Below are positions 47,026-58,360 of a DNA stretch of 64,000 bases, piece after piece. The notes below the pieces were generated by a model. That model was not told the DNA's origin. It saw only the letters and a program-made list of their open reading frames with translations, and searched no databases. The stretch comes from Choristoneura fumiferana (Eukaryota; Arthropoda; Insecta; Lepidoptera; Tortricidae), in contig NC_133476.1 in assembly GCF_025370935.1 (NCBI RefSeq), positions 13,816,417 to 13,880,416 of the forward strand. Reading direction: 5' to 3'. Numbering within the stretch: position 1 is the first letter of the stretch; each line of letters starts with the position of its first letter. Position numbers and translations under genes: made by a program.

Positions 47026-47097
47026 GTAACCGTGGTCTTGAAAGATTTCCCGTGTTATTTAAATGATAAGCAAATAATTGTCGTTGAAAGCTTAAAG
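47026..47097 (+). CDS. Candidate internal exon, 72 bp
   Basis: A strong acceptor with polypyrimidine tract ('aatattgttttgtttcag', ending 47025) and a donor (AAAG|GTAAAG at 47097/47098) bracket exactly 24 codons. Only the phase-0 reading is open: it starts VTVVLKDFPCYL, continues NDKQIIVVESLK, and both other phases stop. No family is recognised. It does not fit in phase directly after the exons at 4172, 30519 or 42145, so an unseen exon would have to lie between. It could be chance. Confidence 0.25.
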
Positions 47098-47930
47098 GTA
47101 AAGTATGGAATTACCTATATAGATTAAATTTTATACGTTATTATTATTAAAATTAGTGTTTCAAGTTCAGTTAACGCTGGGCAAATAATGTATTAACTCA
47201 TTGATAAACAAGGCAAGTATCACAAAATGTATCCAGATTATTTCGTCCAGTGGCTGATCGCGATTAAGATTTTTCACATGATAATTTCATTCAGGACAAC
47301 CACACTTTAAACATCGGTCAAAAGTACTGAAATATTTGTCCACCTCAATAAAAAAAATCTTAAATACCTAGCTTATCGTAAGGGCATTTACCTACTTACA
47401 GAACTTACACAATGCACAACCACTGCATGGTTGAAATATTTCGGATACATTTTGAGAAATATTGCATTGTATAGTACCTACAAGTTAGACAGGATATCCT
47501 TTTTATAAAAAAAAAGGTGACCGTCTAGTGTCTGCTGAAGGCGCCGCCGCGACTCGTCGCCCGCATATGATACCTAATGTTTTGAAGACGCCAATCAAAT
47601 TTCACGCTTGTCGACGTCCCGACTTAACATTCCATTTCTTTGTAGTTCCGTGCCACCCAGACGCGTGTCTGCAGTTTTTATCGCACTTCCTCGTGCTCTT
47701 CCCGTCATTTTGGAAGCCCTTAAGCGAAGCCTGGTGTCGACAATGGAGTTTTTATCGGCGTAGCGCCTTTTTCTGACGTTCACATACGCATTTGCCGGTC
47801 ATAAAGTTCCGAGCGACGTGGTCTGTCTATCGAGCTGTGGAATTTCAGTGCTTTCATAATGTTTCGCCGACCGACGTTTTGTTCATCTCATTCAACACCG
47901 TTTCAATTGGTTTCAATTTCAACCACTAGG
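47098..47930. other. Intron-like sequence with GC-richer block
   Basis: 47525-47860 is GC-richer ('ctgaaggcgccgccgcgact') and open for 82 codons from a non-ATG start, without family features or good splice sites. Not repeat-like by eye. Confidence 0.3.
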
Positions 47931-48066
47931 TACAGTCAAGGGCAAAGATATCGACACGGCCAAAGTTACAAAAATATGTATACACGACTTTATGCACTTT
48001 ACATTAAGGTCGTGTATACATATTTTTGCAACTTTGGCCGTGTCAATATCTTTGTGCTTGACTGTA
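47931..48066. mobile_element. 136 bp palindromic MITE, copy 2 of 2
   Basis: 'tacagtcaagggcaaagata' faces 'aatatctttgtgcttgactg' + 'ta'. Same length as the copy at 16966-17101, same arms through 'tcgacacggccaaagttaca', same loop region around 'cactttacattaaggtcg'. TA at each end. Confidence 0.87.
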
Positions 48067-48284
48067 CCCTCGTTTCGCTTACCCGTTACTGATGGATTTT
48101 TCCGCAATATGGTTTCCGGTGTTCACGTAGCTACAATTTTTGTTCATAGTAGATAGGCTAGGTAGGTATTATTTTACGCAGTAAGTACGCGTCACGTTTT
48201 TCACTTCTACTAGATAGCTATTATTTATAGGTTATGTAGGTACCATTATGTAACATTTCCGTAGGATATTTCACGTTTCATATA

Positions 48285-48326
48285 CCTTCGCCGTATCACC
48301 ACACCAATTTGGTGATACGGCGAAGG
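48285..48326. repeat. Short perfect hairpin
   Basis: 'ccttcgccgtatcacc' (48285-48300) and 'ggtgatacggcgaagg' (48311-48326) are exact inverted repeats around a 10 bp loop. It stands in unremarkable sequence and may be the core of a decayed MITE. Confidence 0.7.
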
Positions 48327-49741
48327 CTTGTATTTATAAGTAAGTTGAAGATAAAAATAATTTAGTAGCTTCCTGCAGGACGGTGTTATCTGGTCGGCAC
48401 GTAGAATCCCATTACCGAAGAAGAGGGCGGTGCCTCTTGTCTGTTTACCCGCCTAGACCAGCCCAATATATCAAGTTGTCGGCTAAGTTCTCGTTGTGAG
48501 ACGCGAGATGTTACACATCACTGTTTGTCAAGCCCCGCAGTCCTATTATGGTGCCGCTACGCTCTTTGAAGACTACTGCGGCATTTCAAGCAAAATAAAC
48601 GTACACTAACTGTGTGCCTGTCAATTTAGTTGGACCGCACTGACAAGGCTTCAACTGTATGTACCCACTCAGTACTATACCTAAGGGCTTGTTCCGATCG
48701 CGAGAGTGGAAATGAAATAAAAGTGTACAAATCACGCGTGAAATTGAGTTCGATCTGAAACTGAAGTCATTGTTCGCCGGAAAGTGGCTGCCACTCTGTA
48801 CCAGCCGTACCGATACTGGATCTACTGACACTTAGTTATGTTGCTTTGAGCTATTTAGAGATATTTTTTCAAAACATTTTCTTTTCATTAAGGGTTTCGA
48901 GAACGGAATTTTCGAAACTTTTACATATATTTTTTTAGTAGTGAAGGAGTTGACGGGTGGGCCAGGATTTGGTTGAAGTTTCGTGTTTTTAGCGCAGATG
49001 GCTCCCCCGAGGCTCGTTTATCTGCCAGCACACGGGAAAGATAATTAATTATAATTATACTGTCTGCCTCCCGTTATTAGCACACGTCTTCCGCATCTGG
49101 CTAAGTTAACTTATTTGGGTCCAAAAACATTTGTGCAATACTTAGGGCTGGCTTAAATGATAATTGAATTAGGAATTGCAATTTAAAAGGGGATTCTCCT
49201 GTTTGTTGTGGGGTCGGAGCGAATTAATATTTTTGTTTTATCTTTCTGGGTGGTTTTTAGGATTCCGTAGCCGAAATGGCAATGACGCAACAATCACAGT
49301 TTCATGCTAACCATCTGTCTCTTTGTTTATATATTTGTTATCTTAAAGATTTTTGGTGGGTCTTTTGTGAACCTTTGCATAATTTGTTAGGTCGGATATG
49401 GAACCTTAAAAATGGGCACAATACACCACACATTTATGCAAATGAGAGAGATTTTTTTTTAGGGAGATAGAGGAGATGGAGAGGAGAGGATAACACGTAA
49501 CCGCCATGAAAATCCTATTTATGTTATTTGTGTTAGTTAGAGATTAAGTTATCTTTGTGATATTAATTTTATCGTAATTTTAAAAACGAAACCTTTTGTT
49601 ACTTTACAGTGTTTCTTTAATAAAGTTTTCGAAGCCCCGTAAAGGTCAAATTCCTGGCATAGTTATTTTTTATGCCACAGGTTCACTTTCACAATACAGT
49701 TTCCAGGCGAACTCTTGCAAGCGATGTTTATGAATGAACAG
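48327..49741. other. Intron-like sequence, nothing recognised
   Basis: A 'ggattccgtagccgaaatgg' scrap at 49259-49278 belongs to the 'ggttccgta' repeat type. Short frames have no features. Confidence 0.3.
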
Positions 49742-49871
49742 CAGGGCTACTACGAAACTCGAAACTCGAAGTTCGTATCGTACCGTCTCTCTCACTCTCG
49801 TATTAAATAATATAAGCTTCAGTGGGACGGTATGATACGAACTTCGATTTTCCTGTTTCGTAGTAGCCCTG
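49742..49871. mobile_element. 130 bp hairpin MITE family, copy 4 of 7
   Basis: Opens 'cagggctactacgaaactcg' and closes 'ctgtttcgtagtagccctg'. Its central part differs in direction from copies 1-3: 'ctcgtattaaataatataag' here against 'ctatttaatacgagagcgag' there, so it is inserted in the opposite sense. Confidence 0.85.
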
Positions 49872-50653
49872 CAGGCTCGGTTAGCTCTGCGGGCGGCGCA
49901 CACACATTAGCATGGGCACGGCGACGCGCGGGCAGTAAATCGATGCAATATTGGCGCCGTCACAGGTCACGGTGCAGTGTTCCTTGGCTCGGGTCATTTC
50001 CATTTTATTCCGGCCACGTCGGGTTATGCAAATACGGTTCGCTCCGGACGCCTACTTCGCACGGCTCGCTATCCGCTCCCGCGCAGCCACGTGCTGCTCA
50101 CTTATCACTTGGCCTATCATGTCTTGGCGTTACACAATTGATTGTTCTTTTTTCTATTACGTCAAAGCCGTTTATAGCGACACAGGTTATAATGGCATAT
50201 AGGATGTAATGACCAAGAAAAAAGTCCGAACACGATCTTAAATACCAAAATAACACTGGTTATAAAGACCAACCGTGTTTAACGACCAAATATTGCTGTC
50301 CTCTCGATTTCGTTTTGTATGGTTTTTGAATTTACCGAGTTTAGAAAACTTTTTTAAGCTATTAAATCTAGATAAAGAGTAAAGGGGACTACGAGGGAAA
50401 GGAAACCGTATGAAGAATGCAACTCTATGGTTACTTGAAATAATCATAGAGCAGCAGTCTATAGTTTTGATTTACAAGCTACTGTTTCACTTTCCCCGTA
50501 ATCTCGTTGCGATGAATTGCACTAAATGACCGGATTAGCAACAAAATGCAGTTACCTACTAACAAAATACTCCATGATTTTCTTGACGTCCGTTTGCTTA
50601 CACGGCTCAATAACCAAAAAGTTAACTTTTCGTCCAAATTTTTCTTTCGCAAT
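49872..50653. other. GC-richer non-repeat block with an octamer site
   Basis: 49890-50110 is GC-rich and looks unique. It holds 'gcgacgcgcgggcagtaaat', a POU-type octamer ATGCAAAT at 50026-50033, and 'gcagccacgtgctgctc' with a CACGTG E-box. It could be an intronic enhancer; this is inference from motif content only. Confidence 0.3.
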
Positions 50654-50873
50654 CATTGTTACAAGTAATATTGTAAAATTTACAAATTTGACGAGTGACA
50701 CTGACTTGACATTGACATACTTTACAAGATATATTCTAAAAAACTCACTTTTTACGAAACACTTAAAAAAACACTAGCTACGGAGTTTAAAAAAGCGTCA
50801 TACATTGTTACAAGTAATATTGTAAAATTTACAAATTTGACGAGTGACACTGACTTGACATTGACATACTTTA
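50654..50873 (+). repeat. Direct repeat of 71 bp, two units
   Basis: Bases 50654-50724 and 50803-50873 are identical over 71 positions ('cattgttacaagtaatattg ... gacattgacatacttta') with a 78 bp spacer. Identity implies a recent local duplication or two ends of a small direct-repeat element. Confidence 0.9.
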
Positions 50874-51291
50874 AGGATATATTCTTTTTTTACTTAAAGC
50901 GTCATAAACTAAGTCGAGCCAATTATGAAGGAAATTTGTTTTACTGCGTATAATTAAATATCTTAATTATTGTTTAAACAGTAAGAGTTAGTAGGCCATA
51001 ATATAGTCTCCGAAACTACTGGACCGATTAAAAAAAAACTTTCACCGTTGGGAAGCTACACTATCTGCGAGTGACAAAGGTTATATTATATTTAAAAAAA
51101 ATAGGGATCCGTACTTTTTTTCATATAATGTCTCATCGCATGCGATACTATTAAAGATAGAACAAAAAAATGTTCTACCATCTAATAATGTAATGAGCAT
51201 GAATTTGAATGAATAAATATGAATATATCAATATCAACAAAAAAAAACCGATACCATATGATATGTCCAACTATTGTAGTATGTAAAAAAA

Positions 51292-51325
51292 TAGTTATAG
51301 TGACATAACTTATGTCACTATAACT
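51292..51325. repeat. Short palindrome
   Basis: 'tagttatagtgacata' and 'tatgtcactataacta' are exact inverted repeats with a 2 base centre; the A and T runs outside extend the pairing. Possibly a decayed MITE core. Confidence 0.75.
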
Positions 51326-51628
51326 ACTTTTTACATTTTAAAAGTTGCATAAAAATGCCGACTAAAATCAGACCATTTTATTCATACCTTTGTATAAATG
51401 TATATTTTAATATTCAAGACTGTTTTATATAAATAAATAACTTAATATTCAAGACTGTTTCAATACCTCTAGATTACTTTTCTAATTATTCAAATCGGAC
51501 GTTCCATTCAAAAGATATTCAGAATTTAAAAATATCAATCTAACCAATAAATGCATTTTACGTCGATGCGCCCTGGCTGAAAAATGTGTGTGAAGTGCCC
51601 TTGATTACCTATAGAGATTATAGAGACC

Positions 51629-52060
51629 TTTTTAGGGTTCCGTACCTAAAGGTTAAAAACGAGACCCTATTACTAAGACTCCACTGTCCGTCTGTCTGTC
51701 ACCAGGCTGGATCTCATGAACCGTGGTTATCGTAGTGCTATAACAATAAATACTAAAAACAGCATAAAATAAATATTTAAGTGGGGCTCTCCTACAACTA
51801 ACGTGTTTTTTTTGACGTTTTTTGCTCGATAGTAATAACCGCAACAGGTAGACGCTTGAAATATTCACAGAATATTAAATTGTACATTACCTGCAAAATA
51901 AATAATTAATTAATTAAAATAAAATAAATATTCAAGGGGACCTCCCCACAACAAAAGTGTTTTTTTTTGCCGCTTTTTGCTAATGTCTAATATTGTATAG
52001 ATAACGGTACGGAACCCTTCGTGCGCGAGTTGGCAAGTTTTTTGAAAGTTTGGCTCTTGC
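51629..52060 (+). repeat. 'ggttccgtacc' dispersed repeat with internal duplication
   Basis: From 'ttttagggttccgtacctaa' through 'ccgtctgtctgtcaccaggc' to 'gataacggtacggaaccctt' and 'cgtgcgcgagttggcaagtt'. The block 'aaataaatatttaagtgggg ... gtgttttttttgacg' recurs as 'aaataaatattcaaggggac ... gtgtttttttttgccg', so it contains an internal tandem copy. Distinct subfamily from the 18153 repeat. Confidence 0.75.
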
Positions 52061-52345
52061 AAACTACGGGCTACCGGCACGGAGACCTTTTTACCCCACT
52101 GTCCAAAGGAGGGTTATTTTGAATATTGTACACATGCGGAGCCGGGGCGGGGAGCTAGTACCTATGTTACGAGGGCGGGATAATAAATAACTAGCGTAAC
52201 TAGCCTTAGCTATTCAAAAAGATTGAATTTAAAAAAAAACGATTCCATTTGTAAAAACATGTATCTGGCTGTCCGTGTTCAAAAATTGAATTTAATGGCG
52301 CGAATATTTTTATGTTTTTCTGTAATTTAAAAGTATATATTGTGT

Positions 52346-52780
52346 CAATGAGGGCTATCGTTTTTTGTCTTTCTAGATGGCGCCACTGTTGCGTGAGGTT
52401 TTTAAGTGTGGCTTTCAAAGTCTGTTTACGGGCGTGAAAACAAAGTTTAGATTAAAATCATACTTAATACACATTGAAACCGTACCATAAAAATATCGAG
52501 CAACCACAGTGTTGCGTACTCCCGTTTTACTCGGGAAAATAGGGTGGACAAAAGTTTACGAAAGACAAAACTGTCACAAAACACAGACATTCATTACCCC
52601 GTAACGCATAATTGCCATAATTAATTTCCTGTAATGCAAAATATTCACAAAAATATTCTAATTATAAATAAACCCGCGTAGCTCACCCAAAAACTATGAG
52701 ATTTGAGATTTCGGATACATCACGCTCTCACGCTACACTAGCGCCTCCAGCGGCGATATCATTCGCGATAGCCCTCATTG
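52346..52780. mobile_element. MITE nested in the mariner 5' region
   Basis: 'caatgagggctatcg' (52346-52360) and 'cgatagccctcattg' (52766-52780) are perfect inverted ends. Partial complementarity continues to 'gatggcgccactgttgcgtg' on the left and 'acgctacactagcgcctcc' on the right, giving arms of about 55 bp. It ends 8 bases before the transposase ATG. Confidence 0.72.
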
Positions 52781-52788
52781 TTCTTGTA

Positions 52789-53390
52789 ATGGAAAAATTG
52801 AACAAAAAGCGATGAAAACATTTCTTTATTATATGAAGGGTATGAAAGGGACAGAGATATTCATGCAGAGTTGAATAATGTTTTGGGTGAATGTGCTCTT
52901 TCTTATGCCACAGAAAAAAAACTGGATGGCTGAATTTAAACGCGGCCGTACAAGTGTTCAAGATGAACCCCGTCCGGGACGTCCAAAAAGCGTCACGACT
53001 CCGGAAATGGTCACCAAAGTATATGATATGGTTTTGGCCGTTAGACAATTGAAGCTATCTGAAATAGCTGACACTACAGGCATTTCGAATGAGTGGGTAC
53101 ATTATATACTGTGAGGAATTAAATATGACAAAGTTATCCGCCCGTTGGGTGCCGCGTTTGCTTACGCAAGATCAAACAGACATGCGTTAAAGCTAAGGCT
53201 ATAATTGAAATATGAATCGCTGCCGCACCCATTGCACCTCATTCGCCGGATCTAGCCCCGTCAGGCTTCCACCTATTCCTTTATTTTTTGGGTGGACAGA
53301 AGTTTGCCACAAATGTAGAGGAGCATAACAGTTTTTGAACGAAGGTGGAATAAGTGCTTAGAGCTGCAAGGTGACCACGTCGAAAAATAA
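52789..53390 (+). pseudogene. Mariner transposase, inactive
   Basis: The product would bind the element's ends and cut and paste it. ATG at 52789 opens the N-terminus but the frame is lost within four codons. The helix-turn-helix part is readable at 52908-53112 (WMAEFKRGRTSVQDEPRPGR, then KLSEIADTTGISNEWVHYIL and a stop). It shifts frame to MTKLSARWVPRLLTQDQTDM. About half of the catalytic domain, with the first two acidic residues, is deleted. The end resumes at 53234 with APHSPDLAPSGFHLF, where the third catalytic Asp is Gly (53264-53266). It cannot be active. Confidence 0.9.
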
Positions 53391-53458
53391 AATCATTTTT
53401 TATACGGTAACTTGAGTTTTTTTTTATTAGGCTAGTGACTTATCATCCCGCTCTCGTA

Positions 53459-54960
53459 TATAAAATAACTTCATTTGACCTGATGAATATTCCTTTAAAG
53501 TTATGGGAAACCATAAAACGTGTTATATTTCCTTGTGTGAAATTATTTAATTTGTCTGTGGTGAAAAAAAAGCTAACAAGCAAATCGAGGTTTACATTTG
53601 CAATGGCAAAAATATTTACTTTGTTTCTTCTTTCGGCACGTAAAAATAAATATAACGAGCCATTAACAAGCAAATAAAATTTAACCGGTCGCGGAGCGTG
53701 TTCAGAATAGGCATTTATAATTTAATTGAGACGTAGACTCTTGCCAAGCACTCGGCCTGCAGTCCGAATTAATTCCAATTAAACAAGCAGTGAAAAGCAG
53801 ATAACAGGCGTTTATAGTAAATTATCTGTTTCTGTTGAGCTTTTCTGAAATTTAATTTAATATTTCTGAAAGTTAAGAACCTAAATGAATATTTATCTAC
53901 CCGCCACAAATCGGAGGTATATTTACTTGGTACAGACAAACATTATAAATATAATCAGGCAACCAACCGCTGCCTCAGCTGTTTGTAAACTACTCCTTAA
54001 TCTTGGCCTTATTGGATTGCTTTACCTTACCCTAAAATAATATATTCATTTTGTGTCCCGTATAACTAAATTTCAGGATTCACTACATGAACTGGTCTAA
54101 GTAAACCTCTAATATATTTGTGTTTATATTATACACCCTCGAATCTAATTTAACGAAAAGATCGATTACAAACCCTCATGTGTTGGGGAACAATAAAGCA
54201 ATTAAGCAAATATTATTCGTGACTATGGACTTATGAACAATGTGTGCCTGGGGAGTTTAACTTCACACAGTTGAATACAGATACATGTCTAGATATGTCG
54301 CTATTATACTCATCGTTCTTTGATACGCATCTTTACTACATATGTTTGCTTATATACGTCCTGTAGTGCATTAACAAAATTATTTTGTGCACATTTTAGA
54401 CATAATAAGCTCTATAGATTCGGTTTCGGAATAATGAAGTATGGCAGAAAATAATTGAAGACTTTCCGACAAAAGGGTTGCCATGGCCATGACGTAAGTT
54501 TTCATTCTCATTGCGGATATAATTTAAAGGACGTCCGGAACGTCTGTCGTTCTAATGGGTACCATTTCTAGTACTCGCAAAGGCTAGGATGTTCTGCCGT
54601 TCGAATAAAAGCAAATCTCCACGGGACGATAGGACTGGCAAAGCGAAGCTTCCATTTACTTCTTTGGCATGTCTAATGCGCACTCACTTTAATTAAATTA
54701 CTGTTCGAGCTATCGAGAAGTGCGCTGGGGATCTTTTAAAGAGTTACGCTCTGGGAGCGAAATTCGTGATTGGACACTCGATTTGCCGACTTTATGGAGC
54801 ATGCATGCGACTGTATTCAATGGACACCCTCCAGCTCTGAGCTCCGATACGCTTTTTGATGAGTCTTGGAGATAGCCCTCTTTAGATAGATGTAGTTCCC
54901 TGGTACTATTTCCATTTTATGTAGATAGATTTGCTAAATATGTTTTCTTTTAACTTTTAT
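53459..54960. other. Intron-like sequence, nothing recognised
   Basis: AT-rich, no repeat ends. The opposing short frames at 53435-53677 have no features. Confidence 0.3.
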
Positions 54961-54964
54961 TTTT

Positions 54965-55255
54965 AAAACAAGCTTTTTGCTGTATGTCCTTGTACCTATT
55001 ATCATCCAAACTACATTCCATACTAAAATGTTTTTCGATGCCATCAGCCGTTGCAGATCCGTCCCGCGGGGACGATCCAGGCCGCACGGCCAAAATTTCA
55101 CTACCAGATTGTATTGTCTCCAGATTTAGTTGCAAACGAATACCAAATCTCAGTTCGAATAGATAACAGAAATTAGAAAAATTGCAAACTAAGAAATATG
55201 GATACGAGTATTGCAAGTTTTTTGATTTAACTCTTAAAAAGCTTTAAAATGGGTT
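54965..55255 (-). repeat. Old arm of the 12158 foldback family
   Basis: 'caaactacattccatactaa', 'gatgccatcagccgttgcag' and 'tcactaccagattgtattgt' match the order of the right arm at 12540-12760 with heavy divergence. Confidence 0.5.
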
Positions 55256-56040
55256 GCGAAATAATGAAAATACGAGTGAACATTAAAAACTGGGACAAAT
55301 TATTCTTAACCATAGTTTAGAAGAATGAATAGCATAGCTTGTTATCTGTTAATTTATTATATTTATGTGCTTACATACATAGAAAAGAGATATATTTAAC
55401 TTACTCAAGCTATGTCTGTATTTATTAATTACGTTTAATAAAGGTCTATATAGTAGAACAAAACAAATCAAATAGTACGAGCAAATCATCACTAAGTTTT
55501 GACGTTAGTGTTTCAACATTTGGTTCAACTGACCTTATAAAACTCAATCAATTACGGCAAACTTTGACCATTACTTTAGTTTCCCATCACCACAGATCAA
55601 GCTTCCGACATAACTTTACTCCGATCGTAATATTAAACATAACTTTGTGTCAGAAACCTTTATCAAGTTCGTTTTGAAGTGAAGTTTGCCTTGAAGAGGA
55701 AACCGAACGTTCCATCTCAAAATAAACAGAAGACTGTAAAAGGCAGGGAATATTATACATCACTAGCATCTTAAACTACTACTTGCTTTTTGTTTGCGAC
55801 CTCGTGTCATGTCACAGCTAATGGATCAATCTTGCTGATGGAAAGCTCGGAAACTTTCACTTAGGAAGAGGAGTTTTGAAAAGTGTTCAATCTTGTATAA
55901 GTAGAGAGTAGCTTATATTTTCAAGTACCTAGGTTATCTTTTGCATTGAATTCCTTATCTAAACCTGCTACTATACTATGCTTTAGCTATGAGGTGCAGA
56001 CATGTTAAAAAAATCACAAATTTATTAAATTGGCCTCAGA
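55256..56040. other. Intron-like sequence, nothing recognised
   Basis: Contains 'tactacttgctttttgtttg' near 55780, a possible worn start of a 'cccgcg' repeat. No genes. Confidence 0.3.
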
Positions 56041-56042
56041 TA

Positions 56043-56095
56043 TTACTAGCCTTAACCCGCGGCTTCGCCCACACTAATGCCGTCTTAACTGAACT
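56043..56095 (+). repeat. Start of a 'cccgcggcttcg' repeat cut by a MITE
   Basis: 'ttactagccttaacccgcgg' + 'cttcgcccacac' is the usual left end of the repeat. It stops at the MITE beginning at 56096, and a possible remainder of the same repeat type is visible at 56530-56725. Confidence 0.5.
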
Positions 56096-56228
56096 GAGGG
56101 CCTACTCCGAAGTTCGAAAAGCGAAGTTCTTATCGTACCGTCCCTCTCACTGTCGTATTAAATAGTGTGTCAGGGGTCAGGGGACCGAACGATACGAACT
56201 TCGATTTTCGAATTTCGTAGTAGCCCTG
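56096..56228. mobile_element. 130 bp hairpin MITE family, copy 5 of 7
   Basis: Opens 'gagggcctactccgaagttc' and closes 'gaatttcgtagtagccctg'. Same orientation as copy 4 ('gtcgtattaaatagtgtgtc'). The left arm is more diverged than the right. Confidence 0.8.
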
Positions 56229-56315
56229 CTGTTGAATATTATGCCCGTGCAATTTTTTAAATATGCAACATAATATATGTATAATACATGGCAACGCAAT
56301 AAATAAATGTCTTAG

Positions 56316-56389
56316 GCATCGTCCTAATAGAATGGTCGCATCGCTTAGTTCGCACGAAGATCGGGCATCGCGTTCTGTTAGGACGATGC
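56316..56389. repeat. 74 bp hairpin
   Basis: 'gcatcgtcctaatagaa' and 'ttctgttaggacgatgc' are inverted with one mismatch and enclose about 40 bp in which 'gcatcgc' and 'gcatcgc' recur. The size is pre-miRNA-like, but the sequence also looks like a MITE core; the latter is more likely. Confidence 0.55.
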
Positions 56390-56524
56390 TAGTTTTAGTT
56401 TGGCCTGAAAAGGTTACGGTAACAATTTGAAAGGACAACGCTTGCTTGCATAACGCCATCTATTGGTTGCAAACGAATTAAGCACGTCATCTTAAGAGCC
56501 GAGGTACGGTACGTCACCGTTCTT

Positions 56525-56730
56525 GGACAGCGCCCTCTATTCTTTTTTAAACTTTCTTGTTTAAACTACTAACTCTTTGTGGGATACCGGAATATCAAGT
56601 ATCCCATGTCTCAATACAGATTTATGTTTATCTGTACGCCAAGTTTCATGTTAATCCATTCAGCCTTTATTGCGTGATTCAGTATTAAACATACAAACAT
56701 CTTCACAAACTTTAACATTTATAATATTGC
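56525..56730 (+). repeat. Dispersed repeat fragment
   Basis: 'tgtgggataccggaatatca', 'cgccaagtttcatgttaatc' and 'catttataatattgcgtagg' are the standard 3' half of the lepidopteran 'cccgcggcttcg' repeat type, ending in 'ataatattgcgtagga'. Confidence 0.55.
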
Positions 56731-57284
56731 GTAGGATTTTCCTATCAATGCATTATTTATTACTAAATATTACTCGAAATATTATAAGCTCGCCTCGACG
56801 ATTAATGGTGAACGTAGTTTATAAAAAGAAAAGAAACATTTTATTATGGTATTCACTATAAAATCTCGCTCTTTTAGATCGGAATTAAGAGGTAGGTATT
56901 CGCTGTGATGTTATTCCAGATACTAAAGGATAAAATAAATACCGCGCGGGAGTTGGACATATAGTTAAGTTTAGTAATGCAAATAAGTCAGGGGAATTTT
57001 TATAAAAATCTATGCATTTCATGAAACTTTATTAAATATAAACCTTTTACTCTATTGACGGAAATAACTAACCACTCTTTACTATCTATTTAGGGGAATT
57101 AGGAATTTTAGGTATAGCTAGGTTTAGTTTTTTACCCGATTTTTCATGCTTCTCGTCTGGAAAATTGATTGATATTCCCCATTGCACTGTAGACTAAAGG
57201 TATAATGGCCTAAATTGTTCCCGCGGGATTTAGTAATGGACTTTACATATATTTTTTTCCCGATTATCTAAAAGGCTATTACAG

Positions 57285-57347
57285 TCACGAACTTAAGTAA
57301 GTGGAATGGTGCCTAACAATACTTTATTTTGAATATAAAATACACGG
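57285..57347 (+). repeat. Short dispersed repeat, pair with 58361
   Basis: 'tcacgaacttaagtaagtgg', 'atggtgcctaac' and 'actttattttgaatataaaa' + 'tacacgg' recur at 58361-58439 with a 14-16 bp longer middle in that copy. Confidence 0.7.
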
Positions 57348-57657
57348 TCGTCATTTCATTTCAGACTAAAGAGGTTTCAATTCAGCCAAAGATTTATTTA
57401 TATCTTTAAAACTTAGCTATGACCCAGTTTTACACCACAAAACTTATCTACGCTTCATGATTTGAAAACTTTTTTATATTTTTATTTAAATTTACATTTA
57501 TTAAATTCAATATTGATTTTTGCAATTTAATTTTAGAATATTTAGTGTTAGCATAAGCATCGGTTGGAATCTGACGCCTATGACCACGTTCGAAGTTTTC
57601 TAAACTAAACACATATCTTAGCATAATCTATGGTAGACGACTTGAAAAAGTGACAAT

Positions 57658-57791
57658 CAGGGGGCTACTACGAAATTCGAAAATTGAAGTTCGTATCATA
57701 TCGTTGACTCTAATATTATTTAATACGAGACTGAGAGGGACGGTACGATACGAACTTCGATTTTCGAATTTCTTATTACTTAGCCCTCCTG
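57658..57791. mobile_element. 130 bp hairpin MITE family, copy 6 of 7
   Basis: Opens 'cagggggctactacgaaatt' and closes 'gaatttcttattacttagcc' + 'ctcctg'. Centre 'atttaatacgagactgagag' gives the same orientation as copies 1-3. The 90-codon frame reading through it is not a gene. Confidence 0.82.
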
Positions 57792-58360
57792 TATTGACGC
57801 GTAGTCATTATTACCCGACTGCTCGAAGGAGGGTTATGTTTTTCGAGCATATGTATTTTGACTCAGTTGTATTCTTAGCGTCTTTCTTTTGCCGAGCTGT
57901 GAAGTGTTTAGACACAAAATAATTTTATTTTTTTGCAATTTTTTTCCTTTCAATGTGATGAAAATCCAGCCGAAAATCGTATTGTATTGTTATTTTAATT
58001 TTCCTAATTGAAGCGTTTTTTGTTATTACAACATACTATACAGACAACTACGTACTATAGAGACAAGGTAGTTAAGTAGGCATAGGCGTTGACATAGTCC
58101 AGCAATGCGGCAATATTTATCATTTTATGACCGTTACATTTAATTTCATCGTAATGAAACAACGGGACCGTTTTAAATAATCATGATTGATCACATTCCT
58201 TGCGAGCATCTCGTCTTGTTGCCGTGCGTACATTTAGTGACGCATCCCGCAGCGACTCCGCGCATTGGGGGGCCACCTTACTTATTACAATTGGTCACGA
58301 TTATAATATCCCTTACAGCATAAACTCTTTTTAACATTCATCTATTCTATCCTACATTTC

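Larger units (their letters stand above)
52168..53458 (+). mobile_element. Mariner element, complete ends but decayed inside
   Basis: Left end 'cgagggcgggataataaata' (from 52170) and right end, reverse complement 'cgagagcgggatgataagtc' (to 53456), are inverted over about 28 bp, and TA stands outside each end (52168-52169, 53457-53458), the target duplication of Tc1/mariner elements. The 1287 bp span happens to equal a normal mariner length, but this is a coincidence: a MITE of about 435 bp was gained and a large part of the transposase was lost. Confidence 0.88.

Noticed and set aside
56316..56389. microRNA precursor
   Set aside because: Size fits, but the stem has no clear 22-nt duplex and the wording suggests an old MITE core; no expression evidence is available.
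57650..57922. 90-codon frame
   Set aside because: Passes through copy 6 of the hairpin MITE; similar false frames arise in other copies.
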